Notes: a model not told the origin generated them from the letters alone. 64,000 nucleotides of DNA from Anaerocolumna sp. (GCA_029256035.1 JAQSYR010000001.1:31499-95498), one strand, 5' to 3'. Positions 51,054 to 59,447 are shown, counted from the first letter of the stretch. Made by a program: numbers and translations.

Positions 51054-51419
51054 CTATTTATTATTGTATTCCTCTAGTTTCTGTGATATGAAATCTTTTA
51101 TCTTTTCCTTTTCTGTGTTATATCCTCGTAAATCAATTTTGCCATGATTCATATATGACAAGCTAAACATACCATTTAAATCGGTATTTTCTAAAAAACA
51201 TACATAATCTTTGTATTGATCGTTGTTTGCGTCTTTTGGAAGTTTATTGTTATACTCGTTTGATTCATGTGTATATATCATTACTGTGTTATTATCTTTC
51301 TTATCGGCGTGATAATCAGGATAGAACACTACTAAATTTAATTCGTTACATATTTCTTTTATTACTTGCTGCTGTTTCTTGTAATTTAGATCTAAGTTTG
51401 TTGTATAATTTCTATTCAT
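51054..51419 (-). CDS. Hypothetical protein, 121 aa
   Basis: ATG behind AGGAGGGC. KKQQQVIKEICNELNLVVFY, PDYHADKKDNNTVMIYTH, then LNGMFSLSYMNHGKIDLRGY. Alpha/beta. Function unknown. Confidence 0.6.
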   Translation of the reverse strand: MNRNYTTNLDLNYKKQQQVIKEICNELNLVVFYPDYHADKKDNNTVMIYTHESNEYNNKLPKDANNDQYKDYVCFLENTDLNGMFSLSYMNHGKIDLRGYNTEKEKIKDFISQKLEEYNNK

Positions 51420-51444
51420 TGTTAAGCCCTCCTATTTTTGATTG

Positions 51445-51582
51445 TTATTTACTTTCTTTTAAATCTTTCTCAACTAATTTGATAATATAATCTTTAATTG
51501 TCAAGTCTTCCGTTGCTACTTTAATTTTGATTTGTTTATATAATCGCTCGTTAATCTTAATGTTTATTGCTTTATCTGCCAA
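51445..51582 (-). CDS. Ribbon-helix-helix type DNA-binding protein B, TTG start
   Basis: 45 residues; TTG 8 nt after AAAGGAGG. INIKINERLYKQIKIKVATE, then LTIKDYIIKLVEK. Same pattern as 50508-50678 (identical 'IKI...TIKD[YF]II.L.E'). First gene after promoter 51634-51662. Each paralogue sits first in its operon, as expected for autoregulators. Confidence 0.65.
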   Translation of the reverse strand: MADKAINIKINERLYKQIKIKVATEDLTIKDYIIKLVEKDLKESK

Positions 51583-51633
51583 TGTGAGAACCTCCTTTAA
51601 TGCTGTTTAACTGTTCTGTTTATCTCTACTATT

Positions 51634-51662
51634 ATATTACTACATATAAAGTTATTTGTCAA
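51634..51662 (-). promoter_or_regulatory. Promoter of ribbon-helix-helix gene B
   Basis: TTGACA (51657-51662), 17-bp spacer, TAATAT (51634-51639). A diverged mirror-like stretch (ACTACAAATAAATG on the minus strand) lies directly upstream. Confidence 0.85.
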
Positions 51663-51709
51663 CATTTATTTGTAGTTTTGTAGTTAATAAGTTATCCTAT
51701 TGAAGTGAT

Positions 51710-52045
51710 TTAAAATAAATCATCAAGTGTATAATAAGTAACTTTGTTTAAATATCCATAACCATCTAAAACAGACTTTATTCCTTCAACCGTAATATAA
51801 TTGCTTTCATCTTCGTCAAGTGAAAACATATGAAGACTACCTGCACATATTTCATTCCCAAGTATAATTATTTCATGTGTCAATATTTCTTTCTTTGTTA
51901 TAAATAAATTAGAATTAATGTCTCCTGTTTCATCCGTTACAAATATATTAACTTGCTGATCTTCTGCTATATCCAAATATAAATCAAAAAGTGTTTGAGC
52001 CATTTCGTCAATCGTTTCCAATTCTGCATTGTTTACCATTATCAT
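51710..52045 (-). CDS. Hypothetical acidic protein, 111 aa
   Basis: Start at MIMVNNAELETIDEMAQTLF 10 nt after GGAGG; upstream in-frame codons are not preceded by a ribosome site. DQQVNIFVTDETGDINSNLF and SLDEDESNYITVEGIKSVL. Three small hairpins (52086-52101, 52102-52114, 52122-52143) lie in its leader. Function unknown. Confidence 0.6.
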   Translation of the reverse strand: MIMVNNAELETIDEMAQTLFDLYLDIAEDQQVNIFVTDETGDINSNLFITKKEILTHEIIILGNEICAGSLHMFSLDEDESNYITVEGIKSVLDGYGYLNKVTYYTLDDLF

Positions 52046-52154
52046 ACTGTTATAACCTCCATTTTTTTTAATATTATGCTTATTTACCGACTTGGAACGG
52101 TTAGGCATTGCCTAGTGCATTACTACCCTATGTAAGCGGTAGTCCTCTGCATGA

Positions 52155-52898
52155 TTATTTTATCTCATGAATTAAAGTTCTAAAATGATAGCATTGTATA
52201 TTGTAACCGCCTGCACCTATTGTATTAACACTTGCTTTCCCTCTAGTGCCTATAATGTAGCCGTTTAGATTGTCGTTTGTGTCAACTGTTAGATAACTTG
52301 CATCGGTAATAGTTCCGACTATTTCGTTTGTCTTTTCGATAATATAATCATATTTACGGTTATATTCTTGCTTTAAATCTGATATCATTGTTTCGTGCCA
52401 TTCTTTTTCGCCGTGGTCAAATTGTGTTATATGTCTCCATGACGTTTGGAATGTCTTTCTATACTCTTTGTGATTCTTTTCGATTTCGTTTCTTTCTTCT
52501 TTTGTCGTGTCGTGTCTTTTTGAATTAAACCAATTACAATAATCTCTATCGTGCTGATAATAATCTTGTAAAGCAATGTTATACTTTTCTTTTTCTGCTG
52601 TGTAAAATTCAATATTACGTTGTAGCCATGCATCCAAAAATTGTGTTATTGCTAATACATTACGGCTGTTTGCTTTTTCGTTTGCTGTTTGTAAATCATT
52701 TTGTAATTCGTCAAGCTGTTTAATACAATAGTTCAATTCCTTTTCTGTGCTGTTTAAATCATATTCGCTATAGTAATAAGGATTTACTTGCCAATTAGAT
52801 TGTTTTGCTTTTTGAATTCTTTCAAGCTTTTTGTTTAACTTCTCTATCTCTTTTTGTTTACCTTGAATACGCTTTGTAATAAATTCTATACTTGCCAT
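52155..52898 (-). CDS. Conserved phage/plasmid protein with 'GAGGYNIQ' C-terminus
   Basis: 247 residues from MASIEFITKRIQGK behind TGGAGGAA; the open frame before it has no ribosome site. N-terminal coiled coil (KQKEIEKLNKKLERIQKAK), aromatic middle, then LNGYIIGTRGKASVNTIGAG and YNIQCYHFRTLI. This C-terminal box is conserved in many mobile-element proteins of unknown function. Confidence 0.7.
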   Translation of the reverse strand: MASIEFITKRIQGKQKEIEKLNKKLERIQKAKQSNWQVNPYYYSEYDLNSTEKELNYCIKQLDELQNDLQTANEKANSRNVLAITQFLDAWLQRNIEFYTAEKEKYNIALQDYYQHDRDYCNWFNSKRHDTTKEERNEIEKNHKEYRKTFQTSWRHITQFDHGEKEWHETMISDLKQEYNRKYDYIIEKTNEIVGTITDASYLTVDTNDNLNGYIIGTRGKASVNTIGAGGYNIQCYHFRTLIHEIK

Positions 52899-52933
52899 GC
52901 TTATTCCTCCATATAATATTATTTTTATTACTG

Positions 52934-52983
52934 TTAGTGGTTTATTGACGGTTTGCACGTCTACAGCCTAATATCACTAAACC
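52934..52983 (-). promoter_or_regulatory. Alternative-stem leader upstream of 52155-52898
   Basis: Two mutually exclusive stems share bases: TTAGTG (52934-52939) with CACTAA (52975-52980), or GGTTTA (52939-52944) with TAAACC (52978-52983), both enclosing a GACG/CGTC hairpin. Switch-like on paper; no experimental hint. Confidence 0.35.
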
Positions 52984-53010
52984 GATTCAATTCTTAATTT
53001 TATCGACTGT

Positions 53011-53277
53011 TTATTCAATTCCTAAAAAGAATTTGTAGCCTTCTGTAAATTGTTCTATTAGTTCCTTATTAGTAGAATGATTTTTACTTTCTGGGATACG
53101 TTCACTGTTTATCATATCCGATAATTCTTGAATAGTTATATCGTTTTCCCATAAGATAAAATCGTCACAATAAGAATCCATGATTAAGTCTAACAATTGT
53201 ATATTGTTTTTATCTTCTGTTACTTCTGAAATACTACTATCGTAAATGATGTTAATTAACTTTTGTCGTAAATCCAT
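53011..53277 (-). CDS. Hypothetical acidic protein, 88 aa
   Basis: ATG behind AGAGGGA. MDLRQKLINIIYDSSISEVT, DSYCDDFILWENDITIQELS. Helical, acidic. Function unknown. Confidence 0.55.
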   Translation of the reverse strand: MDLRQKLINIIYDSSISEVTEDKNNIQLLDLIMDSYCDDFILWENDITIQELSDMINSERIPESKNHSTNKELIEQFTEGYKFFLGIE

Positions 53278-53325
53278 GTTTATTCCCTCTACTTTCTTGA
53301 TAAAATGTTAGTTTTGTTTACTGGT

Positions 53326-53547
53326 TTAATGCCATTTATGATTGATTATTTTTTCTTGTTCTTCTTGTAACTTATTTTCACATGCAGTTTTTTGACTTTC
53401 GTCGAGTTCGTCTTGATATGCTTTAATTGTTTGACCGCCAAAAGTTGGGAACTTTATTAATTTACTACCGTCTTTGTATGTCTTAATTATTTCGTATTCT
53501 CTACCAGATAAATGTAAATTAATTATACTATAATAAAGTTTTTTCAT
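53326..53547 (-). CDS. Hypothetical protein, 73 aa
   Basis: ATG behind AAAGGATA. Beta-rich start (KLYYSIINLHLSGREYEIIK, FPTFGGQTIKAY), charged helical end. Function unknown. Confidence 0.55.
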   Translation of the reverse strand: MKKLYYSIINLHLSGREYEIIKTYKDGSKLIKFPTFGGQTIKAYQDELDESQKTACENKLQEEQEKIINHKWH

Positions 53548-53579
53548 AGGACTATCCTTTCTGTTTTATTGTTAATTGT

Positions 53580-53735
53580 TTATTTACTGTTTACCTGATT
53601 CTTGTAAGTTATAACTAAATCTGTATTACTATTACCTATTGCGTTAGCTAAATCAAGTTTGTTTATTTTATCTTGTAAAAATAATCTGATTAAGTCAGCA
53701 TTTCCAGTTTCATTAATTAAATCTAAAAAAGTCAT
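53580..53735 (-). CDS. Small helical protein, 51 aa
   Basis: ATG behind AAGAGGTT. MTFLDLINETGNADLIRLFL, then KINKLDLANAIGNSNT; could be a small HTH-like fold. Last gene of the unit starting at promoter 54137-54165. Confidence 0.55.
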   Translation of the reverse strand: MTFLDLINETGNADLIRLFLQDKINKLDLANAIGNSNTDLVITYKNQVNSK

Positions 53736-54136
53736 GTTATAACCTCTTTTCTGTTAAATATAATTGATTGTTAATAGTTACAATGTAAATATTTATACTA
53801 GCAACATAATACAAACTGTTTACCAGATTTTCAAATACAATTATTTTGCAATTCATTGTAAGGTTAGATTTTATTACTACTAAGGTTGAGTACTAGTCTC
53901 GCCGTTCGTTTTTATTCTGTTATACTGTATTTGCTAATTGTATTATATAGTTTCTGTTTAACTGTTTTTTGTTACTAGCATAGTATAAATACACTGTTAA
54001 TTGTTGCTGTTATTGTTATTACTTTTTGTACCAACTGTTAGTAGTTAACTGTTATTGTTAGCTTTTAACGTGCTATAGTCATATTTTAGATTATATTAGC
54101 TATGGACTGACTATATATTTCCATACAGTTTCTAGT
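53736..54136. other. 400-bp untranslated leader without genes
   Basis: Long leader between promoter 54137-54165 and the 51-aa gene. It is full of near-repeats of TAACTGTT/TTGTTA and contains GTACTAG (about 53890) facing CTAGTAC (54133). No frame with a ribosome site on either strand. Purpose unknown. Confidence 0.5.
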
Positions 54137-54165
54137 ACTGTAAGACATTTTATTTGACTTGTCAA
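54137..54165 (-). promoter_or_regulatory. Promoter, minus strand
   Basis: TTGACA (54160-54165), 17-bp spacer, TACAGT (54137-54142). No mirror element is adjacent. Confidence 0.65.
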
Positions 54166-54216
54166 TGTGCAAGAGCCTATTCGGTCTATAGGACTTATTG
54201 TTAATGGGTTACTTTA

Positions 54217-54275
54217 AAGATAAAAGCCGTCTAGGAAATTGAATCCTATTTGTAGATATGCACCATGCAACGGCT
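54217..54275 (-). terminator. Branched intrinsic terminator
   Basis: Minus-strand stem AGCCGT (54270-54275)/ACGGCT (54225-54230), enclosing a TAGGA/TCCTA hairpin, then TTTTATCTTT. Starts 7 bp past the stop of 54282-54443 and ends the first minus-strand unit. Confidence 0.6.
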
Positions 54276-54281
54276 AGTGTA

Positions 54282-54443
54282 TTATGCTAAATATTTACTT
54301 ATGTTAATTGTATCTTCTAAATCTGATAAACGGCTATTCATTGCAATTTCTATATCTTGTGCATTAAGTCCGATTGATTGTAAATCTGCTTTAATTTGTG
54401 ATTGTATTTCTTGTGATAAAGTTGAAATGTATTGAGTTTTCAT
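54282..54443 (-). CDS. Small helical protein, 53 aa
   Basis: ATG behind AGGAGGTA. MKTQYISTLSQEIQSQIKAD, then LQSIGLNAQDIEIAMNSR. Similar to short phage proteins with a 'TL...IQ..I...L...GL...DIE.AM.SRL.DL' helix pair. Function unknown. Confidence 0.6.
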   Translation of the reverse strand: MKTQYISTLSQEIQSQIKADLQSIGLNAQDIEIAMNSRLSDLEDTINISKYLA

Positions 54444-54496
54444 GGTGAATACCTCCTATTAGGTGATTGGTTTATGGGTTACTGTTTGTTACTAAT

Positions 54497-54544
54497 GGAC
54501 TTGTGACACTTTGCAGTCGTTCATGCACGCTTGACGTGTAGTCC
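54497..54544 (-). ncRNA. Small three-stem element between genes
   Basis: Closing stem GGACT/AGTCC with two inner hairpins (TGAC/GTCG and CACG/CGTG). Immediately after the stop of 54567-54752. General shape like the 45116-45174 element, different sequence. Confidence 0.35.
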
Positions 54545-54566
54545 TTTGTTTGATTATTATTATCTA

Positions 54567-54752
54567 TTATTCATTGTTGTTATTCTCTAAAATATATTTT
54601 ATTCTTTTTGCCCAGTTTTTAATTTCTAGTTGTGCAGTTTTTTGTTCATACTCTGTTTTACTTTGCATATTATCCTTAATCCGTTTTATCTGTTCTAAAC
54701 AATACATAGTGTCTTCATTTTCTGCTATTTCTATAATATCTTTAATTGTCAT
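54567..54752 (-). CDS. Hypothetical protein, 61 aa, first minus-strand gene from the origin
   Basis: Start at MTIKDIIEIAENEDTMYCLE behind AAAGGAAG; 21 earlier in-frame codons precede that site. Helical, charged, Asn-rich end (ILENNNNE). Function unknown. Confidence 0.55.
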   Translation of the reverse strand: MTIKDIIEIAENEDTMYCLEQIKRIKDNMQSKTEYEQKTAQLEIKNWAKRIKYILENNNNE

Positions 54753-54885
54753 TGCATTGCACTTCCTTTCTAAATGTCTAATATTATTATCATATACCGC
54801 TTGTAAATCTGCCATAGTTTCAATTATGAATATCTTGCCTATTAGTATAACCTCCCATCTAACCTATCTTTCTAATACTATTTTA

Positions 54886-54913
54886 ATATTAATATGTGTC
54901 AAAATTATGTCAA
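54886..54913 (-). promoter_or_regulatory. Leftward promoter from the origin region
   Basis: TTGACA (54908-54913), 16-bp spacer, TAATAT (54886-54891); a second TTGACA overlaps 9-10 bp on. Mirror-type element at 54924-54940. Confidence 0.75.
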
Positions 54914-55380
54914 ATATACATTGTGTATATTATTATTTACGTTTATTACTTATAAATAGGCATGATTATATTAATTATACTTATTAATGGTAAATACTAT
55001 ATATAGCGGTTATTATAGGTTTATTGATTGATATTATACTATATATTGTATCTTTATTGTCTGACAATTGTATGATATAATGGCATATATTCGCTATTAT
55101 CAGTTAACTTAGATAACTTATAAAAAGGTATTAGAGTATGGATAAATAGTAAAGTGGCTGTATGAGGCTATTAAGTGGTTATAACGGTATATTATTATTT
55201 GTGATTATGCGATGGATATATTAATTCCTATTTAATTCCTATTATATTAGTGTGACATATGTAGTATTGGAAACTATGTATAACAGTTTATTATGTGATA
55301 TGATATAGATATTAATATTGTATTATGTGAAGTGGTATGATATTTTATGCAATGGAATGAATAAATATTCTATCAACAAT

Positions 55381-55455
55381 TGTGGATATATTGTGGATAA
55401 CTATGTGGATAACTTTTATATTATGTTGATAACTTTGTGGATGGAATGTGGATAG
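55381..55455 (-). other. Cluster of six DnaA-box-like 9-mers (origin candidate)
   Basis: TGTGGATAT (55381), TGTGGATAA (55392), TGTGGATAA (55404), TGTTGATAA (55424), TGTGGATGG (55436), TGTGGATAG (55447). Two are perfect complements of TTATCCACA and the others differ by 1-2 bases. Start-to-start distances 11, 12, 20, 12, 11 keep all boxes on about the same helix face. All point the same way. Located between divergent operons beside the initiator-like gene. Confidence 0.82.
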
Positions 55456-55896
55456 ATTTTATTTACTACTAAGTGATACAGAGTAGCTAATTCGAACTGG
55501 TATCATTATTCTATCATAATTATGATATATTGATAGTGCCAGATTATACTGCCAATTTATTACCTTTACACCTATAACATAATACTTTATTGCCATATTA
55601 TCCCATTGTATCAATTTATATCTACCAGATTATACAATATGTAATTAATTTACTATTCATTGATAATTCGATAAAATGTAAGACTATAGAATTATACATC
55701 TAAAAGCCTTGATTCTATGCTATTCATATATTCCATAGTAATATAGTATGATATAATCAATATAGACAATGGGGGACTAGTTTACATTTATAACCAAATA
55801 CCGGTTGCCGGATAATGCCCTATCTATTACATCCACATCTAGACATCTAAAATTTTTATCGAAGCACAATTTTAATAAAAACGTTCTAAATTCATC

Positions 55897-55937
55897 TAAA
55901 ATGGTTCGGTAGTCGCTTCGGTAGAATGCCCATTTTA
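55897..55937. repeat. Stem-loop with internal direct repeats
   Basis: 8-bp stem TAAAATGG/CCATTTTA enclosing two TTCGGTAG copies (55905-55912, 55917-55924) separated by 4 bp. Possible single-strand initiation or protein-binding site in the origin region. Confidence 0.55.
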
Positions 55938-56445
55938 AGCCATTTATTTTAATTTCAACATCACAAAATTAGTGTATTTTTATCCATTTTTACATTTAAA
56001 ATCGCTACACTCATTGATTTTACTACATTATATCGAATTAACCCCATTTTCACATAAATCGCACCAATTTACACTAACATAATATCCAATCTAAACAGCC
56101 AATATATTATCTAAACACTACTAAAATAAGCACTTTGAGCCAATATAATAACCACTATAATCGAATCTCATCGAAGTATATGTAAAATTAACCATCAAAA
56201 ATCAAACTAACAATAGTAGTAGGGGTATATTAAACATTAATCACATAATCCACTTTACCAGATACTACCTACCATGATATTCAATTGAAAATATTCCATT
56301 ATAGATGAATAATCATCAAATATTCACTCTACAGGTTATATTAATATCCTATCATCCTAATTTTATCATCACTATATCAATAAATGACACCATAAATAAT
56401 ATAAAATATCTCATATCCTTCTATTCTCATCATATCCATTCAATT

Positions 56446-56565
56446 ATCACCCTTGTATTATTCTCTAACAATCTTATATAGCCACTCTAACATCAAATAG
56501 GATAACTAATATACCTATAATAATAAACTGCCTTTAAAACGTTTCCACAGAATAAAAATTAAATA
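56446..56565 (+). repeat. Diverged ~120-bp direct repeat, copy 1
   Basis: Begins ATCACCCTTGTATT and continues through ATATAGCCACTCTAA, ATACCTATAA and a CCACAGAATAAA end. Same order of blocks as copy 2 (56713-56832), 267 bp away, with many substitutions between blocks. Confidence 0.65.
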
Positions 56566-56712
56566 ACATCAATATTAACCTATATCAACTAACCTATAAT
56601 AAATCATTACACTAAGCAATCAAATGCAATAATTACAAATTTATGTACCATTACTTTAACATTTATCTCAAATATTTATAATTATCTCAATCTACACTAA
56701 AATTAACTTATA

Positions 56713-56832
56713 ATCACCCTTGTATTTCTTTGTAGGAATTCTGTAGAGCCATTTAAACATATCAGACGATATAATTTTATACCTATAAAAATATAATGGC
56801 TTAAAACAATTACCACAGAATAAATTTTTAAA
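56713..56832 (+). repeat. Diverged ~120-bp direct repeat, copy 2
   Basis: ATCACCCTTGTATT, then GTAGAGCCATTTAAACAT, ATACCTATAA, and ACCACAGAATAAA. Conserved short blocks with variable spacers suggest a structured RNA or a protein-binding array rather than coding DNA. Confidence 0.65.
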
Positions 56833-57032
56833 AAATATAGAATAACTTGTGTTAGATAATAATCATACTACTATTTGGATTCCGTCAGGAAGACAAATAA
56901 AAATATATAACTAGAGCCAGAAAATTAAGTCAACATTAGTCAGTAAACTTGAGCCAATATAAATTGATCTAATTGAGACGGATACAACTAATATACATTA
57001 TAAAATTTTATTACAAATAATAATAAACAATA

Positions 57033-57061
57033 TTGACAGATGATAATTCATATGTTAAAAT
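57033..57061 (+). promoter_or_regulatory. Rightward promoter for the initiator/RNA polymerase operon
   Basis: TTGACA (57033-57038), 17-bp spacer, TAAAAT (57056-57061). An exact copy of the mirror element lies at 57013-57029, 3 bp upstream, in the orientation expected for plus-strand transcription. Confidence 0.85.
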
Positions 57062-57180
57062 GAAACAAGTTATATGTGACACGACTTAAATCTAAACGAA
57101 AATTGAAATTATAATCTATTGCAGATAATAATAGACACAGAATAAATATATAAACTATTTTATCAGAAAGGAGACTTAAT

Positions 57181-57264
57181 ATGAAACGAGAAATTAATAC
57201 TAACACAAACTTATTAAAAGAAACAAATCATACTAACAAGAAAATATTATCTATACCACCATAA
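57181..57264 (+). CDS. 27-codon leader gene
   Basis: ATG 6 nt after AAAGGAG. MKREINTNTNLLKETNHTNK, then KILSIPP and TAA. The strong ribosome site and position between promoter and initiator gene suggest a leader peptide or a small regulator. Confidence 0.5.
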   Translation: MKREINTNTNLLKETNHTNKKILSIPP

Positions 57265-57340
57265 ATTAACTATGCAAAAATACAACAATAAGTTGCGTAA
57301 GCAATAAGTAATCTCTTGTTTATTTGTATATCTTGTTTAG

Positions 57341-57419
57341 GAGTGTATCAAAAGTGCCACTTTGAGTGTACCTAAATTAAAAATTTTTTGAATATTGCAC
57401 CTTGGCGAGTGTACTAAAG
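57341..57419 (+). repeat. Three GAGTGTAC-type repeats before the initiator gene
   Basis: GAGTGTATCAAAA (57341), GAGTGTACCTAAA (57364) and GAGTGTACTAAAG (57407). Short direct repeats in front of an initiator gene are typical iterons/operators. The last lies 26 bp before the initiator's ribosome site. Confidence 0.65.
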
Positions 57420-57449
57420 TTAAAATTACTAGAAAGGAGGTATAACCAT

Positions 57450-58235
57450 ATTAGCTACATATTAGTACCAAAAGAATTAATCTATAATACTGATATAAAT
57501 GAAAAAAGAATCTCCGTGTATTCATACTTTGCATCTAAGCAGGGGCTTGATGATACTGTTGGATTTAGCTGCAATAATATAGTTGAATGGTGTGGTCACA
57601 AAAAAGACTATCATAAAAATAAAATAAATGAGCAAGTAACATCAGTAATAGCTAGCTTAGAAGACTTATCTTACATAAAAGTAAAAGGAACTATATCTGC
57701 AGATATGTTTAGTGTTGCAGAATTAGATATGAGTAAATTCTGTCCTGACACACAATTTGCATTAATTTATTTTGACGAGATTAAGAAGATTAAAGATTTT
57801 AAGAAGTACACAAAAGACACAAGCAAAATGAATACTGCTTTTCTACTATTAACATTATCTTATATAAGGACAAACATGCTACGTAGGCAAGATGGATATA
57901 TTGGAGATAAATCTAGTAAACCTGAATTTTGCTATCGTATGTACATAGATATTGAAAAAGATATAGGATTGAGTGGTCGTTATATATCACGATCAGTAAA
58001 AATATTAAACGAATTAGATATTTTGGTGTCACAAGAATTGCCAAGATATCAGGATGATGATGGGAATTGGCATACTGAAGTAACTATGTTTGTAAATAAA
58101 TACAGATATAAAAGAAATAGAATAGATAAAGAATATGACTACCAACAGGAACTACAATGGGGAAAAGAATATATACAAGAAAAGAAATATTTAAGTAAAA
58201 AATTTGATCAAAGCACGGAAAGAAAGGTAAAATAA
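57450..58235 (+). CDS. Replication-initiator-like winged-helix protein, apparent ATT start
   Basis: 261 residues. AGGAGG stands 9 nt before ATT; the reading (M)SYILVPKELIYNTDINEKRI then continues naturally, whereas the only ordinary start (TTG 57402) is upstream of the ribosome site. VSVYSYFASKQGLDD ... FSCNNIVEWCGHK and a second KDIGLSGRYISRSVKILNEL helix-turn-helix give two winged-helix-like units, as in plasmid/phage initiators and replisome organisers. Lies between the origin repeats and the RNA polymerase gene. AUU starts are known for self-limiting genes such as infC, so autoregulation is possible. Confidence 0.65.
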   Translation: MSYILVPKELIYNTDINEKRISVYSYFASKQGLDDTVGFSCNNIVEWCGHKKDYHKNKINEQVTSVIASLEDLSYIKVKGTISADMFSVAELDMSKFCPDTQFALIYFDEIKKIKDFKKYTKDTSKMNTAFLLLTLSYIRTNMLRRQDGYIGDKSSKPEFCYRMYIDIEKDIGLSGRYISRSVKILNELDILVSQELPRYQDDDGNWHTEVTMFVNKYRYKRNRIDKEYDYQQELQWGKEYIQEKKYLSKKFDQSTERKVK

Positions 58236-58238
58236 ATT

Positions 58239-58484
58239 ATGGACGAAAACGAATGCAGAAACAAATTAGTCAAAGGTATCATGAATGATTTATTAGATAA
58301 TAGCATTGCAGCATCAGGATATTTAGGAAAGAAAATTAAAATGAGCAAGGTTAACATTATTGATTTGTATACTTTATATGATTTAAATAAAGATTCGTTG
58401 ATAAAAGTTAAATCTTTTAATAACCATATAGGTAAAATCAATTATATATTTAAAGTGTTAGAAACATTAGCAGAAAAACTATAA
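58239..58484 (+). CDS. Hypothetical protein, 81 aa
   Basis: ATG 3 bp after the initiator stop, ribosome site AAAGGTAAA inside the initiator's end. Helical (RNKLVKGIMNDLLDNSIAAS, VNIIDLYTLYDLNKDSLIKV). May be a partner of the initiator. Confidence 0.65.
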   Translation: MDENECRNKLVKGIMNDLLDNSIAASGYLGKKIKMSKVNIIDLYTLYDLNKDSLIKVKSFNNHIGKINYIFKVLETLAEKL

Positions 58485-58504
58485 AAGGAGATTAATAAAT
58501 AATA

Positions 58505-58867
58505 ATGAACAATATAAACGCTACAACAAATAATTTTTGGAGAACCAACTTAAAATGGAGAACTACTCTTACTGGAATGAATCAAAACGTAACCAGAGAA
58601 TATAACCACTCTATTGCACACACTAGAATAATTAAAGATATAAGAACTACTATAACACCATACATAGGCAAAAGATATTACATACCAGAAGGAAAATACA
58701 ATGAGTACTTTACTGCTATTGTTAATGATTGTCTCGATACAATTAGACATGGTGAGCGTGGATTTGTATATTCTACTGGTCAATTACGGGAAGTAATGAT
58801 GGTTATTCCTGATGTGAATGTGAGATATGATAAAGAAGATGATTGTTATTACTGTAAGTTAATATAA
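58505..58867 (+). CDS. Hypothetical protein, 120 aa
   Basis: MNNINATTNNFWRTNLKWRT ... IGKRYYIPEGKYNEYFTAIV ... STGQLREVMMVIPDVNVRYD. Start follows AAAAGGAG by 14 nt, a long spacing; ATA ATA directly precedes the ATG. Function unknown. Confidence 0.6.
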   Translation: MNNINATTNNFWRTNLKWRTTLTGMNQNVTREYNHSIAHTRIIKDIRTTITPYIGKRYYIPEGKYNEYFTAIVNDCLDTIRHGERGFVYSTGQLREVMMVIPDVNVRYDKEDDCYYCKLI

Positions 58868-58983
58868 AGTTTATTAGCAGATAATAATAGACAATTAGTA
58901 CATATTGATAGAAGTAATGTTTGATTTGGAATTAGAAACTATTAACAAAAATATAAACAATCAATTTAGAGGAGAATGAAAAT

Positions 58984-59433
58984 ATGAAAAAGAATTTTAA
59001 ACGAATTACAAAATGCCCAATATGTGAAGATGAACTTGTGTTAATTGATGACATGAATTATTTAACAATGATTTGTCCAAATTGTCACTCTACTGTTTTT
59101 GAAGAGTTAGATAACACTGTTCACGTAATTGAAAATGGAATTATGGAAGATGGATATAATGCTTCTCTTGATATTTTTTATAAGCAATTAACAGCATATT
59201 CAATATATGTTAAAAATCTTCATCCGGTTTTACAAAAACAATTTTGGGAAGAAAAACAATTTGTAGGAATATTTGAAAACGAAGATATTTTAGCTGGTGG
59301 TATCTATGATTATTTTATTGATAAAATAAAAGGTTTTAAAATGAGACAGCCTTGTATTTATTTTGAAGGCTATAAAAAGTATTTAGAGATGTCAGAACCA
59401 ATTGCAAATGAATTTTATAAAAGATACTTATAA
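58984..59433 (+). CDS. Zinc-ribbon protein upstream of the RNA polymerase
   Basis: 149 residues, ATG behind AGAGGAG. KCPICEDELVLID ... ICPNCHSTVFEELD is a Cys4 zinc ribbon of the type seen in transcription factors, followed by a helical domain. Ends 14 bp before the polymerase gene, so it could be a transcription accessory factor (inference). A leader copy of the GCAGATAATAATAGACA element lies at 58875. Confidence 0.65.
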   Translation: MKKNFKRITKCPICEDELVLIDDMNYLTMICPNCHSTVFEELDNTVHVIENGIMEDGYNASLDIFYKQLTAYSIYVKNLHPVLQKQFWEEKQFVGIFENEDILAGGIYDYFIDKIKGFKMRQPCIYFEGYKKYLEMSEPIANEFYKRYL

Positions 59434-59447
59434 TTAGGGGGATATTA

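Larger units (their letters stand above)
54950..57010. other. Gene-free 2-kb origin region
   Basis: No credible gene on either strand; the longest frames are His/Ile-rich, lack ribosome sites and look random. Transcription diverges from here. The plus strand between about 55.5 and 56.8 kb is very poor in G while containing many C, unlike both flanks. DnaA boxes, a stem-loop and two diverged repeats are listed separately. Confidence 0.7.

Noticed and set aside
52082..52147. A tRNA in the leader of 51710-52045
   Set aside because: Three small hairpins including a T-arm-like one, but the anticodon-type loop has only 3 nt and no acceptor stem pairs.
56304..56519. Frame MNNHQIFTLQ... in the origin region
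   Set aside because: No ribosome site; composition follows the local C-rich, G-poor bias; stops inside repeat copy 1.
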